Notes under the pieces: model-generated
Told to the model about the DNA's origin: nothing
Database searches by the model: none
The model's input: the letters and a program-made list of their open reading frames with translations, nothing else
Shown: in pieces, positions 11,394-21,181 of the stretch
Layout: each line of letters begins with the position of its first letter
Position numbering within the stretch: the stretch's first letter is position 1
Made by a program: the position numbers and the translations under genes
Assembly (NCBI GenBank): GCA_963281255.1
Contig: OY725500.1
Span: 868,001-932,000 of the forward strand
From: Aphrocallistes beatrix
Lineage: Eukaryota; Porifera; Hexactinellida; Sceptrulophora; Aphrocallistidae
Length of the DNA: 64,000 nt
Reading direction: 5' to 3'

Positions 11394-12602
11394 ATGGCTA
11401 GTGCTGAGTCAGGAAGTGAGGAATATGACACACTATCACAGTTCGATAGAGCACGTCGACAGATACGAGACAAGTTCTCCAGAACAGAAGATACGTTTCG
11501 TGGTCAAGGATTAGCTGATGAAATGAAGCAACTCTCTCTTTCCAAAGAGCAGTTGGAAAATACTTTGAAAGGGAATAAATCCAGAGAAATTCTTCTACAG
11601 AGTATTGCTCTATTAGATCAAAAGATTGCTGAATTAAAGATTTCACTCAAAAAAGCTCAAGAAATAAAGCGAATTGATCTTGATTGGAACGACGATTTCG
11701 AGAATCAATTGAGTACACTGGGCACAATACGAGTTAATGCTGAGAAGAAAAGTTCTAAGCTAGAACCTGACTACAAGAAGAAAGGTATCCCATTAGCAGT
11801 GTTCGGACAGCATATTATTGGGGGATCAATAGCTCCTGGTGTATTTGCCTATCCTGAAACCATCATTATTGATACTAAGACTGATCATTTTTACGTTTGT
11901 GACTCTGGGAATCATCGTGTACAAGTGTTTAACAAGTCTTTTCAATTCTTATCTATGTTTAGTGAGAAAATGAAAGGTCCAAACGGAATTTGTACTTTTC
12001 AAGATAAAATGTATGTCACTCAAAGCAAAGGAAATCATCTCAACATCTATTCACTGGAATACAAACTTCTATGTTCTGTTGGACAGAAAGGAAGTGGAGA
12101 GCTTGAATTTAACGATCCTAGAGGTATTACTGTTTCTTCAGAATGGAGCAGAATATATATTTGTGAATTTCATAATAACCGTGTCCAGTGTCTGAACCTC
12201 GATCTCACATTCAACTGTTTCATTCCTGACATTTTCGGAGCTAAAGACGTTAAACTGACAGCTGAGGAGATTGTTGTATTATGCGATGGAAATCCTTGTA
12301 TAAGAATCTACAATGCATCTCATCAGCTTTCAAGACAGATGATTAGTAAGGGCGAGGAGGATTTTAATCAAATGAAGCATCCATATTGTTTCTTTCTCGA
12401 TTCAAATCTCAACATCTTAATAACTGATTGCAAACGTCACTCTGTTTCCATATTCTCCTCCTCAGGAGAACTAATTCACGAATTTGGGAAGGAAGGGGAA
12501 GAGAAAAGAGAATTTGTTCAACCTCGTGGCATTACTATGGACTCAGAAGGAAGGATTGTAGTTATATCTTGCAATCCCAATCACTGCATTCAACTCTTTT
12601 GA
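11394..12602 (+). CDS. coiled-coil/NHL-repeat protein, copy 1 (TRIM-NHL-like, no RING)
   Basis: 402 residues, single exon. The ATG (GTCATGGCTAGTGC) is chosen because this context and the MASAESGSEE start are shared by all four paralogues; upstream in-frame sequence is leader. Residues about 15-120 are predicted coiled coil. From about 145 to the end lie NHL-type beta-propeller blades, e.g. HFYVCDSGNHRVQVFN, RIYICEFHNNRVQCLN and GRIVVISCNPNHCIQLF. NHL propellers bind protein or RNA, typically in TRIM ligases, but no RING or B-box is present. Compared with the other three copies this one lacks 18 residues in the coiled coil (the segment HYLLQERE...VQEL is missing between SRT and EDTFRG), an in-frame 54-bp deletion. 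Function in this organism is unknown. Confidence 0.85.
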   Translation: MASAESGSEEYDTLSQFDRARRQIRDKFSRTEDTFRGQGLADEMKQLSLSKEQLENTLKGNKSREILLQSIALLDQKIAELKISLKKAQEIKRIDLDWNDDFENQLSTLGTIRVNAEKKSSKLEPDYKKKGIPLAVFGQHIIGGSIAPGVFAYPETIIIDTKTDHFYVCDSGNHRVQVFNKSFQFLSMFSEKMKGPNGICTFQDKMYVTQSKGNHLNIYSLEYKLLCSVGQKGSGELEFNDPRGITVSSEWSRIYICEFHNNRVQCLNLDLTFNCFIPDIFGAKDVKLTAEEIVVLCDGNPCIRIYNASHQLSRQMISKGEEDFNQMKHPYCFFLDSNLNILITDCKRHSVSIFSSSGELIHEFGKEGEEKREFVQPRGITMDSEGRIVVISCNPNHCIQLF

Positions 12603-13700
12603 ACTGGGATAGTGTATATTTAGTTTTGTTAAGTACGTATTATAGAATCCTGTACTAAATTAATAGGATTTTTTTGGTTAGATTTGATACATTTTGACCG
12701 TGTAATTACATTGTCTTATGGTATCTTGCTCTTTATTAACAGTGTAACTATAACTATTTTCATAGCCTACTGTATATAAGGCCTCACAGTAGCTTGCGGA
12801 TTTGAGACTAGGGATGCGGTAGAAGATGGTTGAACTAATAATATATGAGCTGCCTTAAATCATTAACAAAGCACAGTAGAGCTTAGGAATGTATTACCAG
12901 CATATATAAATATGGTGTCAAAGCACCCATATCCGTTGTTAAAATTTAGATTAGTCCTATATGATTGCACAATAGGTTATATTTGTGACAAATTTGGTGA
13001 TTTTCAGAGGTCGTTTAGGGGCACTTCTAAGTGTTTTTATTATAAAATTTTCTGCATAGAACTAAGATGTGAATGGGTTAATACGAAAGATTTGGAATTT
13101 TTTATTGGAATGTTGCTACATTCCAGTGTTGCTATGGAAACATCTTTTGGTCATATATTTATTAAAAGGTGTGAAGATAAACACTATTCGTTGAAATTTT
13201 TCTTCTATCACTTTTCATTATCAAGTTATTAAGTTTCAAGCATATGGTTGAATGTAATCCTTAAATGGATATGATTAATCAGAATGGCGGACACTTCGTC
13301 GCATGGACATTTCGTCGCGGACATTTCGTCGCACGGACATTTCGTCCTGAACATTAGTTACCGGACAACGGGTAGCGGAACTTTCGTTCCTGGAATTTTC
13401 GTCACGCGGAATTTCTGTCCCCTGAAATACCCTTTTCGCATCTACTTATTTCTCAATCAAAAGCCCTCATTTTCACCCTTTTTTTTCAAACATACTCCAC
13501 TCCAAAAGCCTCAACTTCCGTTCCTTACACATTGGTACCAGTTTATTTTAATCAGGAATATTCCTAATTGGCTCAGAACATTCTCAAGTTCATGAATCTC
13601 AAATTACCTTCTCATATCCTCCAGGTCTACTAGGGATTCATGTGCAATGAACTGTATAGAGGTGCATATACAGCTAATACAGTAGTGGTACTACTTTTAA
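12603..13700. other. intergenic with GGACATTTCGTCGC repeats
   Basis: 12603-13280 shows nothing beyond the NHL 3' flank. At 13284-13345 there are three to four copies of a GGACATTTCGTCGC-like unit, then related GGAACTTTCGT/GGAATTTTCGT segments to 13420, probably a MITE remnant. A related piece, partly inverted, lies near 58468-58740. From about 13580 the sequence is the duplicated NHL promoter region. Confidence 0.5.
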
Positions 13701-13706
13701 AATCGT

Positions 13707-13714
13707 ATATAAGT
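13707..13714 (+). promoter_or_regulatory. TATA-like box, NHL gene 2
   Basis: TATATAAG followed by TATCGAATAACCA, conserved with the other three NHL promoters. Confidence 0.65.
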
Positions 13715-13824
13715 ATCGAATAACCACTCTGATTCATTTGGTTGTATACTTTCTTTATTTCCTTCTATTAGTAGATCGTTACATACAGTTGAAACTAAAC
13801 TTCTATCTCGTAGTACAGATTGTC

Positions 13825-15087
13825 ATGGCTAGTGCTGAGTCAGGAAGTGAGGAACATGACACACTATCACAGTTCGATAGAGCACGTCGACAGATACGAG
13901 ACAAGTTCTCTAGAACTCATTATTTGCTACAAGAGAGAGAAGTAGCTCTGTTAGCTGAAGTGCAGGAGTTGGAAGATACGTTTCGTGGTCATGGAATAGC
14001 TGATGAAATGAAACAACTCTCTCTTTCTAAAGAGCAGTTGGAGAATACTTTGAAAGGGAATAAATCCAGAGAAATTCTACAACAGGGTATTGCTCTAATA
14101 GATGAAAAGATTGCTGAACTAACGATTTCACTCGAAAAAGCGCAAGAAATGAAGCGAATTGATCTTGATTGGAACGACGATTTCGAAAATGAATTGAGTA
14201 CACTGGGTACAATACAGGTTAATGCTGAGAAGAAAAGTTCTAAGCTAGAACCTGACTACAAGAAGAAAGGTATCCCGTTAGAAGTGTTTGGGCAGCATAT
14301 TATTGACGGATCAACAGCTCCTGGTGTATTTGCCTATCCTCAAACCATCATTATTGATATTAAGACAGATCATTTTTACGTTTGTGATTCTGGGAATGAC
14401 CGTGTACAAGTGTTTACCAAGTCCTTTCAATTCCTATCTATGTTCAGTGAAAAAATGAATGGTCCAAACGGAATTTGTACTTTCCAAGATAAAATGTATG
14501 TCACTCAAAATAAAGGAAATAATCTCAACATCTATTCAAGGGAATGCAAACTTTTAAGTTCTGTTGGACAGAAAGGAAGTGGAGAGCTTGAGTTAAACGG
14601 ACCAATAGGCGTTGCTGTGTCTTCAGAATGGAGCAAAATATATATTTGTGAATACGTTAACCACCGTGTCCAGTGTCTGAACCTAGATCTCACATTCAAC
14701 TGTTTCATTCCTGATATTTTAGGAGCTAACGACGTTAAAGTGACAGCTGAGGAGATTGTTGTATTATGCGAAGGAAATCCTTGTATAAAAATCTACAATG
14801 CATCTCATCAGCTTTCAAGACAGATGATTAGTAAAGGCAAGGAGGATTTTAATCAAGTGAAGCATCCGTATTGTTTCTTTCTGGATTCAAATCTCAACAT
14901 CTTAATAACTGATTGCAAACGCCATTGTGTTTCCATATTCTCCTCATCAGGAGAACTAATTCACGAATTTGGGAAGGAAGGAGAAGAGAAAGGAGAATTT
15001 GTTCAACCTACTGGCATTACTATAGACTCGAAAGGAAGGATTGTAGTTATATCTTCCAATCCCAATCACTGCATTCAACTCTTTTGA
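13825..15087 (+). CDS. coiled-coil/NHL-repeat protein, copy 2
   Basis: 420 residues, single exon, start MASAESGSEEHDTLSQFDRA. Coiled coil about 15-120, including the HYLLQERE segment that copy 1 lacks. The NHL propeller spans about 150-420, with blades at 180-198 (HFYVCDSGNDRVQVF), 221-240, 270-287 (KIYICEYVNHRVQCLN), 312-325, 358-373 and 395-420. It shares EILQQGIALIDEKIAELTIS and SSNPNHC with copy 4, but has its own LNGPIGVAVSS blade start and NELSTLGTIQ linker. The extent of the propeller suggests five to six blades. Same promoter block and strand as its neighbours; convergent to a PPxY gene fragment at 16426-16511. Confidence 0.85.
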   Translation: MASAESGSEEHDTLSQFDRARRQIRDKFSRTHYLLQEREVALLAEVQELEDTFRGHGIADEMKQLSLSKEQLENTLKGNKSREILQQGIALIDEKIAELTISLEKAQEMKRIDLDWNDDFENELSTLGTIQVNAEKKSSKLEPDYKKKGIPLEVFGQHIIDGSTAPGVFAYPQTIIIDIKTDHFYVCDSGNDRVQVFTKSFQFLSMFSEKMNGPNGICTFQDKMYVTQNKGNNLNIYSRECKLLSSVGQKGSGELELNGPIGVAVSSEWSKIYICEYVNHRVQCLNLDLTFNCFIPDILGANDVKVTAEEIVVLCEGNPCIKIYNASHQLSRQMISKGKEDFNQVKHPYCFFLDSNLNILITDCKRHCVSIFSSSGELIHEFGKEGEEKGEFVQPTGITIDSKGRIVVISSNPNHCIQLF

Positions 15088-15395
15088 ATTGGGATAGCAG
15101 CGTATATTTAGTTTTATACATGCATGATACAATCCTGAACTAAATTAGTCGGATTTTTTGTTAGATTGGGAATTTTTTGATTGTGTAATTACAACCAATG
15201 TCTTACAGTAGCCTGCTCTTTATTAATGTTGTAACTTCTTCATTTTATACTTAAAATTCTATACAGTGATTGTTTCATGTCTCAGAAGTATCCTACGTGT
15301 GCTTGTTTTAATAATATAACAAAGAATAATATAGCATAGACATGGACTATTTGTATAGAAGTTTCCTTGGTGATCGAATACTTTCGTCCGGGTAC

Positions 15396-15630
15396 CAGGG
15401 TTGCCGTGGGAATGGGAATATGTGGGTATTCCCATATGGGATGGGAATGGGAATGACTTTAAGCCTATGGGTATTCCCACATGTGGGTTCTGTGGGTTTT
15501 TGTGGGGTTTTCTGTGGGATTATGTGGGTTTTTCTGTGGGATTCTGTGGGTTTTTGTGGGTATTCCCACAGAAATCCTGTGGGAATGGGATGGGAATGGG
15601 TATTGAAATTCCATTCCCACGGCAACCCTG
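15396..15630. mobile_element. hAT-type MITE with GTGGG/GGGAAT internal repeats
   Basis: Inverted ends CAGGGTTGCCGTGGGAATGG and CATTCCCACGGCAACCCTG (one base differs within them). Exact 8-bp target duplication CCGGGTAC at 15388-15395 and 15631-15638. The interior is a G-rich run of TGTGGGTTTT/TGTGGGATT units that could form G-quadruplexes on this strand. Confidence 0.9.
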
Positions 15631-15638
15631 CCGGGTAC

Positions 15639-16370
15639 TGATATACATTTCTAAAACCTGATGTTATCTATCCTGATACAAATGAGCGTTAACATATTTA
15701 ATTTCAAGTGCTGCTAGCTTTTGATGATGTTTGTTTTGAAATGTTAACTTCAAATAACCAGTACATAATATACTCGGGTCGCTCTCACACCGAAAACCGC
15801 TCCGTCAAATTAACTTCTTGCCCCTATAGATTGTATCCCGTTTATTTGAATGAATTTATTTCCAGGGAGCCAGCATACAAATTTGAACATGTAGTCGTTA
15901 GTTCATTTTGGAAGCAATGTTTTCGAAAAGTATCTCAATTATAAGTAAGGAGAGGGGTCTTTCTTTCTAGGAGCATTTAATGCTCTGCATATAGTAACTA
16001 TATACAGTTGCTATTTATATCATTACATATATTCTTAAGTAAAAACATTGAACTTAATCTGATAGAAAAAGAGGAGGATTGCTAGGTTAAATCTAAGAAA
16101 AAGTTGGAAACAACTCTTTATCAATCAAACACTTTTTTTTTGTTTTGACTGACAAATTTAAATGTTTTGACTTTGTCTGTTAATCAAATATTATGTTCTG
16201 TTTGTTAGAAAATGTCTGTGGAACTGCTAGTTATAGTATGTGTATAAATAAAATGGCGAGAATAATAAAGAATTTCCCAAATGTCTGTGAACAGCTGCAG
16301 TTAGCAAGCAAAGCGTGCTTTCACAATCCGACCAACCTATATTAAAACAATATTCAAAAATGTAAAATAT
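15639..16370. other. intergenic, nothing seen
   Basis: AT-rich sequence without a supported gene or repeat. Similarity to the 3' flank of the gene at 21182-21493 begins at about 16370. Confidence 0.4.
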
Positions 16371-16425
16371 AAGTACAAAACTATCTTTTGATACACGTGT
16401 ACAGAAGCATTGTATATATGTACAG

Positions 16426-16511
16426 TCAGCAGGAAGAATAAGGAGGAGGTTCTTCAACAGAATTGACTGGGTTGGTGAGAGGTATAACATGGTATGAAGG
16501 AGGTAAGTTTT
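16426..16511 (-). pseudogene. 3' fragment of a PPxY membrane-protein gene
   Basis: The minus strand reads NLPPSYHVIPLTNPVNSV then EEPPPYSSC and a stop, almost identical to the tail of the intact gene at 21182-21493; about 50 bp of 3' flank is shared too. The coding similarity stops abruptly at 16511, where sequence shared with the NHL upstream region (CTCAAATTACCTTCTC) begins. The matching 5' half lies at 18674-18773, beyond NHL copy 3. Confidence 0.85.
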
Positions 16512-16618
16512 CTCAAATTACCTTCTCATATCCTCCAGGGCTATTAGGAATTCATGTACACTGAACTGTAAAGAGGTCACATACAACTAATACAGTAGTT
16601 GTACTACTTTTAAGATCA

Positions 16619-16626
16619 TATATAAG
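16619..16626 (+). promoter_or_regulatory. TATA-like box, NHL gene 3
   Basis: TATATAAG followed by TATCGAATAACCA, as in the other NHL copies. Confidence 0.65.
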
Positions 16627-16733
16627 TATCGAATAACCAACTTTGATATATTTGGTTGTACTTTCTTTATTTCCTTCTATAATATTGTCAGATACAGTTG
16701 AAATTAAACTTCTATCTCATAGTACAGATTGTC

Positions 16734-17996
16734 ATGGCTAGTGCTGAGTCAGGAAGTGAGGAACATGACACACTATCACAGTTCGATAGAGCACGTCGAC
16801 AAATACGAGACAAGTTCTCTAGAACTCATTATTTGCTACAAGAGAGAGAAGCAGTTCTGTTAGCTGAAGTACAGGAGTTGGAAGATACGTTTCGTGGTCA
16901 AGGAATAGCTGATGAAATGAAACAACTATCTCTTTCCAAAGAACAGTTGGAGAATACTTTGAAAGGGAATAAATCCAGAGAAATTCTTCTACAGGGTATT
17001 GCTCTAATTGATCAAAAGATTGCTGAACTAAAGATTTCACTCGAAAAAGCGCAAGAAATGAAGCGAATTGATCTTGATTGGAACGACGATTTCGAAAATC
17101 AACTAATTACACTGGGCACAATACGAGTTAATGCTGAAAAGAAAAGTTCTAAGCTGGAACCTGACTACAAAAAGAAAGGTATCCCGTTAGCAGTGTTCGG
17201 GAAGCATAGTGGATATAAATCAACAGCTCCTGGTGTATTTGCCTATCCTGAAATCATCACTATTGATACTAAGACAGATCATTTTTACGTTTGTGACATT
17301 GGGAATGGCCGTGTACAAGTGTTTAACAAGTCCTTTCAATTCCTATCTATGTTCAGTGAGAAAATGAATGGTCCATACGGAATTTGTATTTTTCAAGACA
17401 AAGTGCATGTCACTCAAAGTAAAGGAAATAATCTCAACATCTATTCACGGGAATACAAACTTTTAAGTTCTGTTGGAAAGAAAGGAAGTGGAGAGCTTGA
17501 GTTTAACGATCCTAGAGGTATTACTGTTTCTATAGAACGGAGCAGAATATATATTTGTGAATTTCATAACAGCCGTGTCCAGTGTCTGAACTTAGATCTG
17601 ACATTCAACTGTTTCATTCCTGACATTTTCGGAGCTAAAGACGTTAAACTGACAGCTGAAGAGATTGTTGTATTATGCGAAGGAAATCCTTGTATAAGAA
17701 TCTACAATGCATCTCATCAGCCTTCAAGACAAATGATTAGTAATGGCGAGGAAGATGTGCATCAAATGAAGCATCCGTGTTGTTTCTTTCTGGATTCAAA
17801 TCTCAACATCTTATTAACTGATTGCAAACGTCATTCTGTTTCCATATTCTCCTCCTCAGGAGAACTAATTCACGAATTTGGGAAGGAAGGAGAAAAGAAA
17901 GGAGAATTTGTTCAACCTCGTGGTATTACTATGGACTCAGAAGGAAGGATTGTAGTTATATCTTGTAATCCCAATCACTGCATTCAACTCTTTTGA
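16734..17996 (+). CDS. coiled-coil/NHL-repeat protein, copy 3
   Basis: 420 residues, single exon, same start context as the other copies. N-terminal coiled coil about 15-120, NHL propeller about 150-420. It shares FENQLITLGTIRVNAE and the AVFGKH linker with copy 4 but FNDPRGITVS, EFHN, KDVKLTAEE and the SCNPNHC end with copy 1, a mosaic pattern. Distinct loop residues include HSGYKSTAPG, DIGNGRVQVF, SIERSRIY and NGEEDVHQMKHPCCFF. It lies between the two halves of a broken PPxY gene, suggesting that this copy arrived by insertion of a duplicated NHL unit. No RING, B-box or membrane segment is present. Confidence 0.85.
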   Translation: MASAESGSEEHDTLSQFDRARRQIRDKFSRTHYLLQEREAVLLAEVQELEDTFRGQGIADEMKQLSLSKEQLENTLKGNKSREILLQGIALIDQKIAELKISLEKAQEMKRIDLDWNDDFENQLITLGTIRVNAEKKSSKLEPDYKKKGIPLAVFGKHSGYKSTAPGVFAYPEIITIDTKTDHFYVCDIGNGRVQVFNKSFQFLSMFSEKMNGPYGICIFQDKVHVTQSKGNNLNIYSREYKLLSSVGKKGSGELEFNDPRGITVSIERSRIYICEFHNSRVQCLNLDLTFNCFIPDIFGAKDVKLTAEEIVVLCEGNPCIRIYNASHQPSRQMISNGEEDVHQMKHPCCFFLDSNLNILLTDCKRHSVSIFSSSGELIHEFGKEGEKKGEFVQPRGITMDSEGRIVVISCNPNHCIQLF

Positions 17997-18349
17997 ACTG
18001 GCATAGTGTATATTTAGTTTTGTTAAGTATTATAGAATCCTGTACTAAATTAATCGGATTTTTTGTTATTAGATTAGATACTTTTTGGCTGTGTAATTAT
18101 AATGTCTTACTGTATCCTTCTCTTTATTAACAGTGTAACTATTTTATATTTAGAATTCTATACAGTGATGTTGCATGACTTTTTTATTTTCTCATTTAAT
18201 AATACAGAAATACCACAGATAGACTGGTCTCAGGCTTTTTATGGTGGAATGACTTGTTTTGTGAATATACATACAATGTACAAGTATATGTATACGAATA
18301 TATTCTTTGATTAAAGTTTCTTGTGTGATTCGTGAGTATTAGTGGAGGC

Positions 18350-18673
18350 ATAGGCGCCAAGTTTTGGAAAATAGAATTTAACCTGGGGGGCCGAGAGCGA
18401 GCCATGGTAAAAATTTTTAAATCTTAAATGCTCAAATATCGATAAACAGCTATAGAGGTCAGTTAATTATAGCATAAAATTGCATAACAGCCATCAAAAA
18501 TTAACTTTCGAGACTTCATTTCAAAAAATGTCTTCAGTACATCTTCAAATTAATGGCCAAGAAACCATTCAACCACTGTTATCGAATACTATAATTATTA
18601 AGCATTGCTTTCAGCTGGAATTCAGGGGCCCCTGGGCTGCAGCCCAGTTAGCCCATTGGATAATCTAGCCCTG
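18350..18673. other. unassigned insert between NHL 3' flank and PPxY fragment
   Basis: NHL 3'-flank similarity (shared with copy 4 at about 20660-21005) ends near 18348. The following 320 bp, ending CCCATTGGATAATCTAGCCC, have no clear inverted ends and no coding sequence. A mobile-element remnant is likely but the family is unknown. Confidence 0.4.
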
Positions 18674-18773
18674 AGTTTGTGACCATAAAACACCAAGACA
18701 TGCGTAGAATCACAACTAGTGGTAAACCTAAGATACAGAGGATGATTAGGATAACATATGTAATTAGTGTCAT
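18674..18773 (-). pseudogene. 5' fragment of a PPxY membrane-protein gene
   Basis: The minus strand starts ATG and reads MTLITYVILIILCILGL then RMSWCFMVT, matching the N-terminal membrane segment of the gene at 21182-21493. Similarity ends at 18674. With the 3' half at 16426-16511 it looks like one gene split by the NHL copy 3 unit, with about 150 bp of its middle lost. The next 400 bp (18790-19200) show nothing further. Confidence 0.8.
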
Positions 18774-19286
18774 TTTTCATCTAACACTAAATCTCTATGT
18801 AAAAGGAAAAGACCCTACACAATATACACATTGCAACCAAGGACTAATTAAGAGTGATTAGGTAGCTCATAGCCTACTGCATAGAACAGAACAATAATGG
18901 TAAATGACAACCTATGTTTGGTTGCACAGGATTATATTTACACAGAAATAACTAATGATTTGAAAGTCTCAGAGCTGAGTAATCTTGAATGCAGAGAAAT
19001 AATGAAAGAATTTTAAATACTACTATCGAGTTTCTTTACACTTTAACTGCATGATTTTCAAAAAATGTATCCAAAAATATGCTCATTTTAACAGTATGTG
19101 CATTCAATATTTCGTGGTTGGTAAAATACATTCCCATACTCTACGTATACACGGCGATACTCCCAATAAACCCCAAATAAAGCAACAAAGTAAGATCTCA
19201 TATCCTTCAAGTCTTAGGGATTCATGTACAATGAACAGAGAGGTGCACATACAGCTAATACAATAGTAGTATTACTTTTAAGATTA

Positions 19287-19294
19287 TATATAAG
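19287..19294 (+). promoter_or_regulatory. TATA-like box, NHL gene 4
   Basis: TATATAAG within TATATATAAG, followed by TATCGAATAACCA, as in the other NHL copies. Confidence 0.65.
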
Positions 19295-19392
19295 TATCGA
19301 ATAACCAACTTTGATATATTTGGTTGTACTTTCTTTCCATTATATTGTACATACAGTTGAAATTAAACTTCTATTTCGTAGTACAGATTGTC

Positions 19393-20655
19393 ATGGCTAG
19401 TGCTGAGTCAGGAAGTGAGGAACATGACACACTATCACAGTTCGATGGAGCACGTCGACAGATACGAGACAAGTTCTCTAGAACTCATTATTTGCTACAA
19501 GAGAGAGAAGCAGTTCTGTTAGCTGAAGTGCAGGAGTTAGAAGATGCATTTCGTGGTCAAGGAATAGCTGATGAAATGAAACAACTCTCTCTTTCCAAAG
19601 AACAGTTGGAGAATACTTTGAAAGGGAATAAATCCAGAGAAATTCTACAACAGGGTATTGCTCTAATTGATGAAAAGATTGCTGAACTAACGATTTCACT
19701 CGAAAAAGCGCAAGAAATGAAGCGAATTGATCTTGATTGGAACGACGATTTCGAAAATCAACTAATTACACTGGGCACAATACGAGTTAATGCTGAAAAG
19801 AAAAGTTCTAAGCTGGAACCTGACTACAAGAAGAAAGGTATCCCGTTAGCAGTGTTCGGGAAGCATATTATTGACGGATCAACAGCTCCTGGAGTATTTG
19901 CCTATCCTCAAACCATCACTATTGATACTAAGAAATCTCATTTTTACGTTTGTGATTGTGGAAATGACCGTGTACAAGTGTTTAACAAGTCTTTTCAATT
20001 CCTATCTATGTTCAGTGAAAAAATGAATGGTCCAAGCGGAATTTGTATTTTTCAAGACAAAGTGTATGTCACTCAAAGTAAAGGAAATAATCTCAATATC
20101 TATTCACGTGAATACAAACTTTTGAGTTCTGTTGGAAAGGAAGGAAGTGGAGAACTTGAGTTGAACAGGCCTGCTGGTATTACTGTTTCTTCAGAATGGA
20201 GCAGAATATATATTTGTGAATATGATAACAACCGTGTCCAGTGTCTGAACCTAGATCTGACATTCAACAGTTTCATTCCTGATATTTTCAGAGCTAAAGA
20301 CGCTAAAGTGACAGCTGAGGAGATTGTTGTATTATGCTTAGGTAATCCTTGTATAAAAATCTACAATGCATCTCATCAACTTTCAAGACAGATGATTAGT
20401 AAAGGCATGGATAATATCAATCAAATGAAGCATCCATATTGTTTCTTACTAGATTCAAATTCCAAGATCTTAATCACTGATTCCGAACGTCATTGTATTT
20501 CCATATTCTCCTCCTCAGGAGAACTAATTCACGAATTTGGGAAGGAAGGAGAAGAGAAAGGAGAATTTGTTCAGCCTCGTGGCATTACTATGGACTCAGA
20601 AGGAAGGATTGTAGTTATATCTTCCAATCCCAATCACTGCATTCAGCTCTTTTGA
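19393..20655 (+). CDS. coiled-coil/NHL-repeat protein, copy 4
   Basis: 420 residues, single exon. Coiled coil about 15-120 and NHL propeller about 150-420. The most divergent loops of the four: KKSHFYVCDCGNDRVQVF, LNRPAGITVSS, EYDNNRVQCLN, IFRAKDAKVTAEE, CLGNPCIKIY, KGMDNINQ and SKILITDSERHCIS. The coiled coil shares EILQQGIALIDEKIAELTIS with copy 2, the linker shares LITLGTIRVNAE with copy 3. It is convergent with the intact PPxY gene at 21182-21493, the arrangement that was probably also present before the fragments at 16426 and 18674 were made. Confidence 0.85.
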   Translation: MASAESGSEEHDTLSQFDGARRQIRDKFSRTHYLLQEREAVLLAEVQELEDAFRGQGIADEMKQLSLSKEQLENTLKGNKSREILQQGIALIDEKIAELTISLEKAQEMKRIDLDWNDDFENQLITLGTIRVNAEKKSSKLEPDYKKKGIPLAVFGKHIIDGSTAPGVFAYPQTITIDTKKSHFYVCDCGNDRVQVFNKSFQFLSMFSEKMNGPSGICIFQDKVYVTQSKGNNLNIYSREYKLLSSVGKEGSGELELNRPAGITVSSEWSRIYICEYDNNRVQCLNLDLTFNSFIPDIFRAKDAKVTAEEIVVLCLGNPCIKIYNASHQLSRQMISKGMDNINQMKHPYCFLLDSNSKILITDSERHCISIFSSSGELIHEFGKEGEEKGEFVQPRGITMDSEGRIVVISSNPNHCIQLF

Positions 20656-21181
20656 ACCGGGATGACGTATATATAGTTTTGTTTAGTGCGTATTATAGAA
20701 TCCTGTACTAAATTAGTCGGATCTTTTTGTTAGATTAGATACTTCTTGACTGTGTAATTCCAATGTCTTACTGTATCCTGCTCTTTATTAACAGTGTAAC
20801 TATTTTATACTTAGAATTCTCTAGTGATGTTGCATGATATTAAGGACATTATTTGTGTGCTCGTTTAAGAATACAGCAATATCCCACATCTACTGGTCTC
20901 AGGCTTATGGGGTAATAACTGGTTTTGTGAATATACATAGTATATGTATACGAATATATTCTTTGTTTAAAGTTCATTGTGTTAATTCGTGAGTATTAGT
21001 GGAGACAAAATGTAGCACATAACAGAGGTTGACCTACCCTTAAAAAGTTAATTCTATTCTATTCTCAATTAAGATTTGGGACTTTGAAAACAAGATTAAT
21101 TAAAATATACATTTCTGAAAAAAAGTAAGTATTAAACTATCTTTTGATACTCATGTACAGAAGCATGGTGTATATATACAG

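Noticed and set aside
12912-13232. Open frame of 106 codons downstream of NHL gene 1
   Set aside because: Low-complexity AT-driven composition, GTG-type start, absent from the flanks of the other NHL copies.
15342-15661. Overlapping open frames rich in Gly/Met/Trp or Pro/His
   Set aside because: Translations of the G-rich interior of a hAT MITE with clear ends and target duplication.
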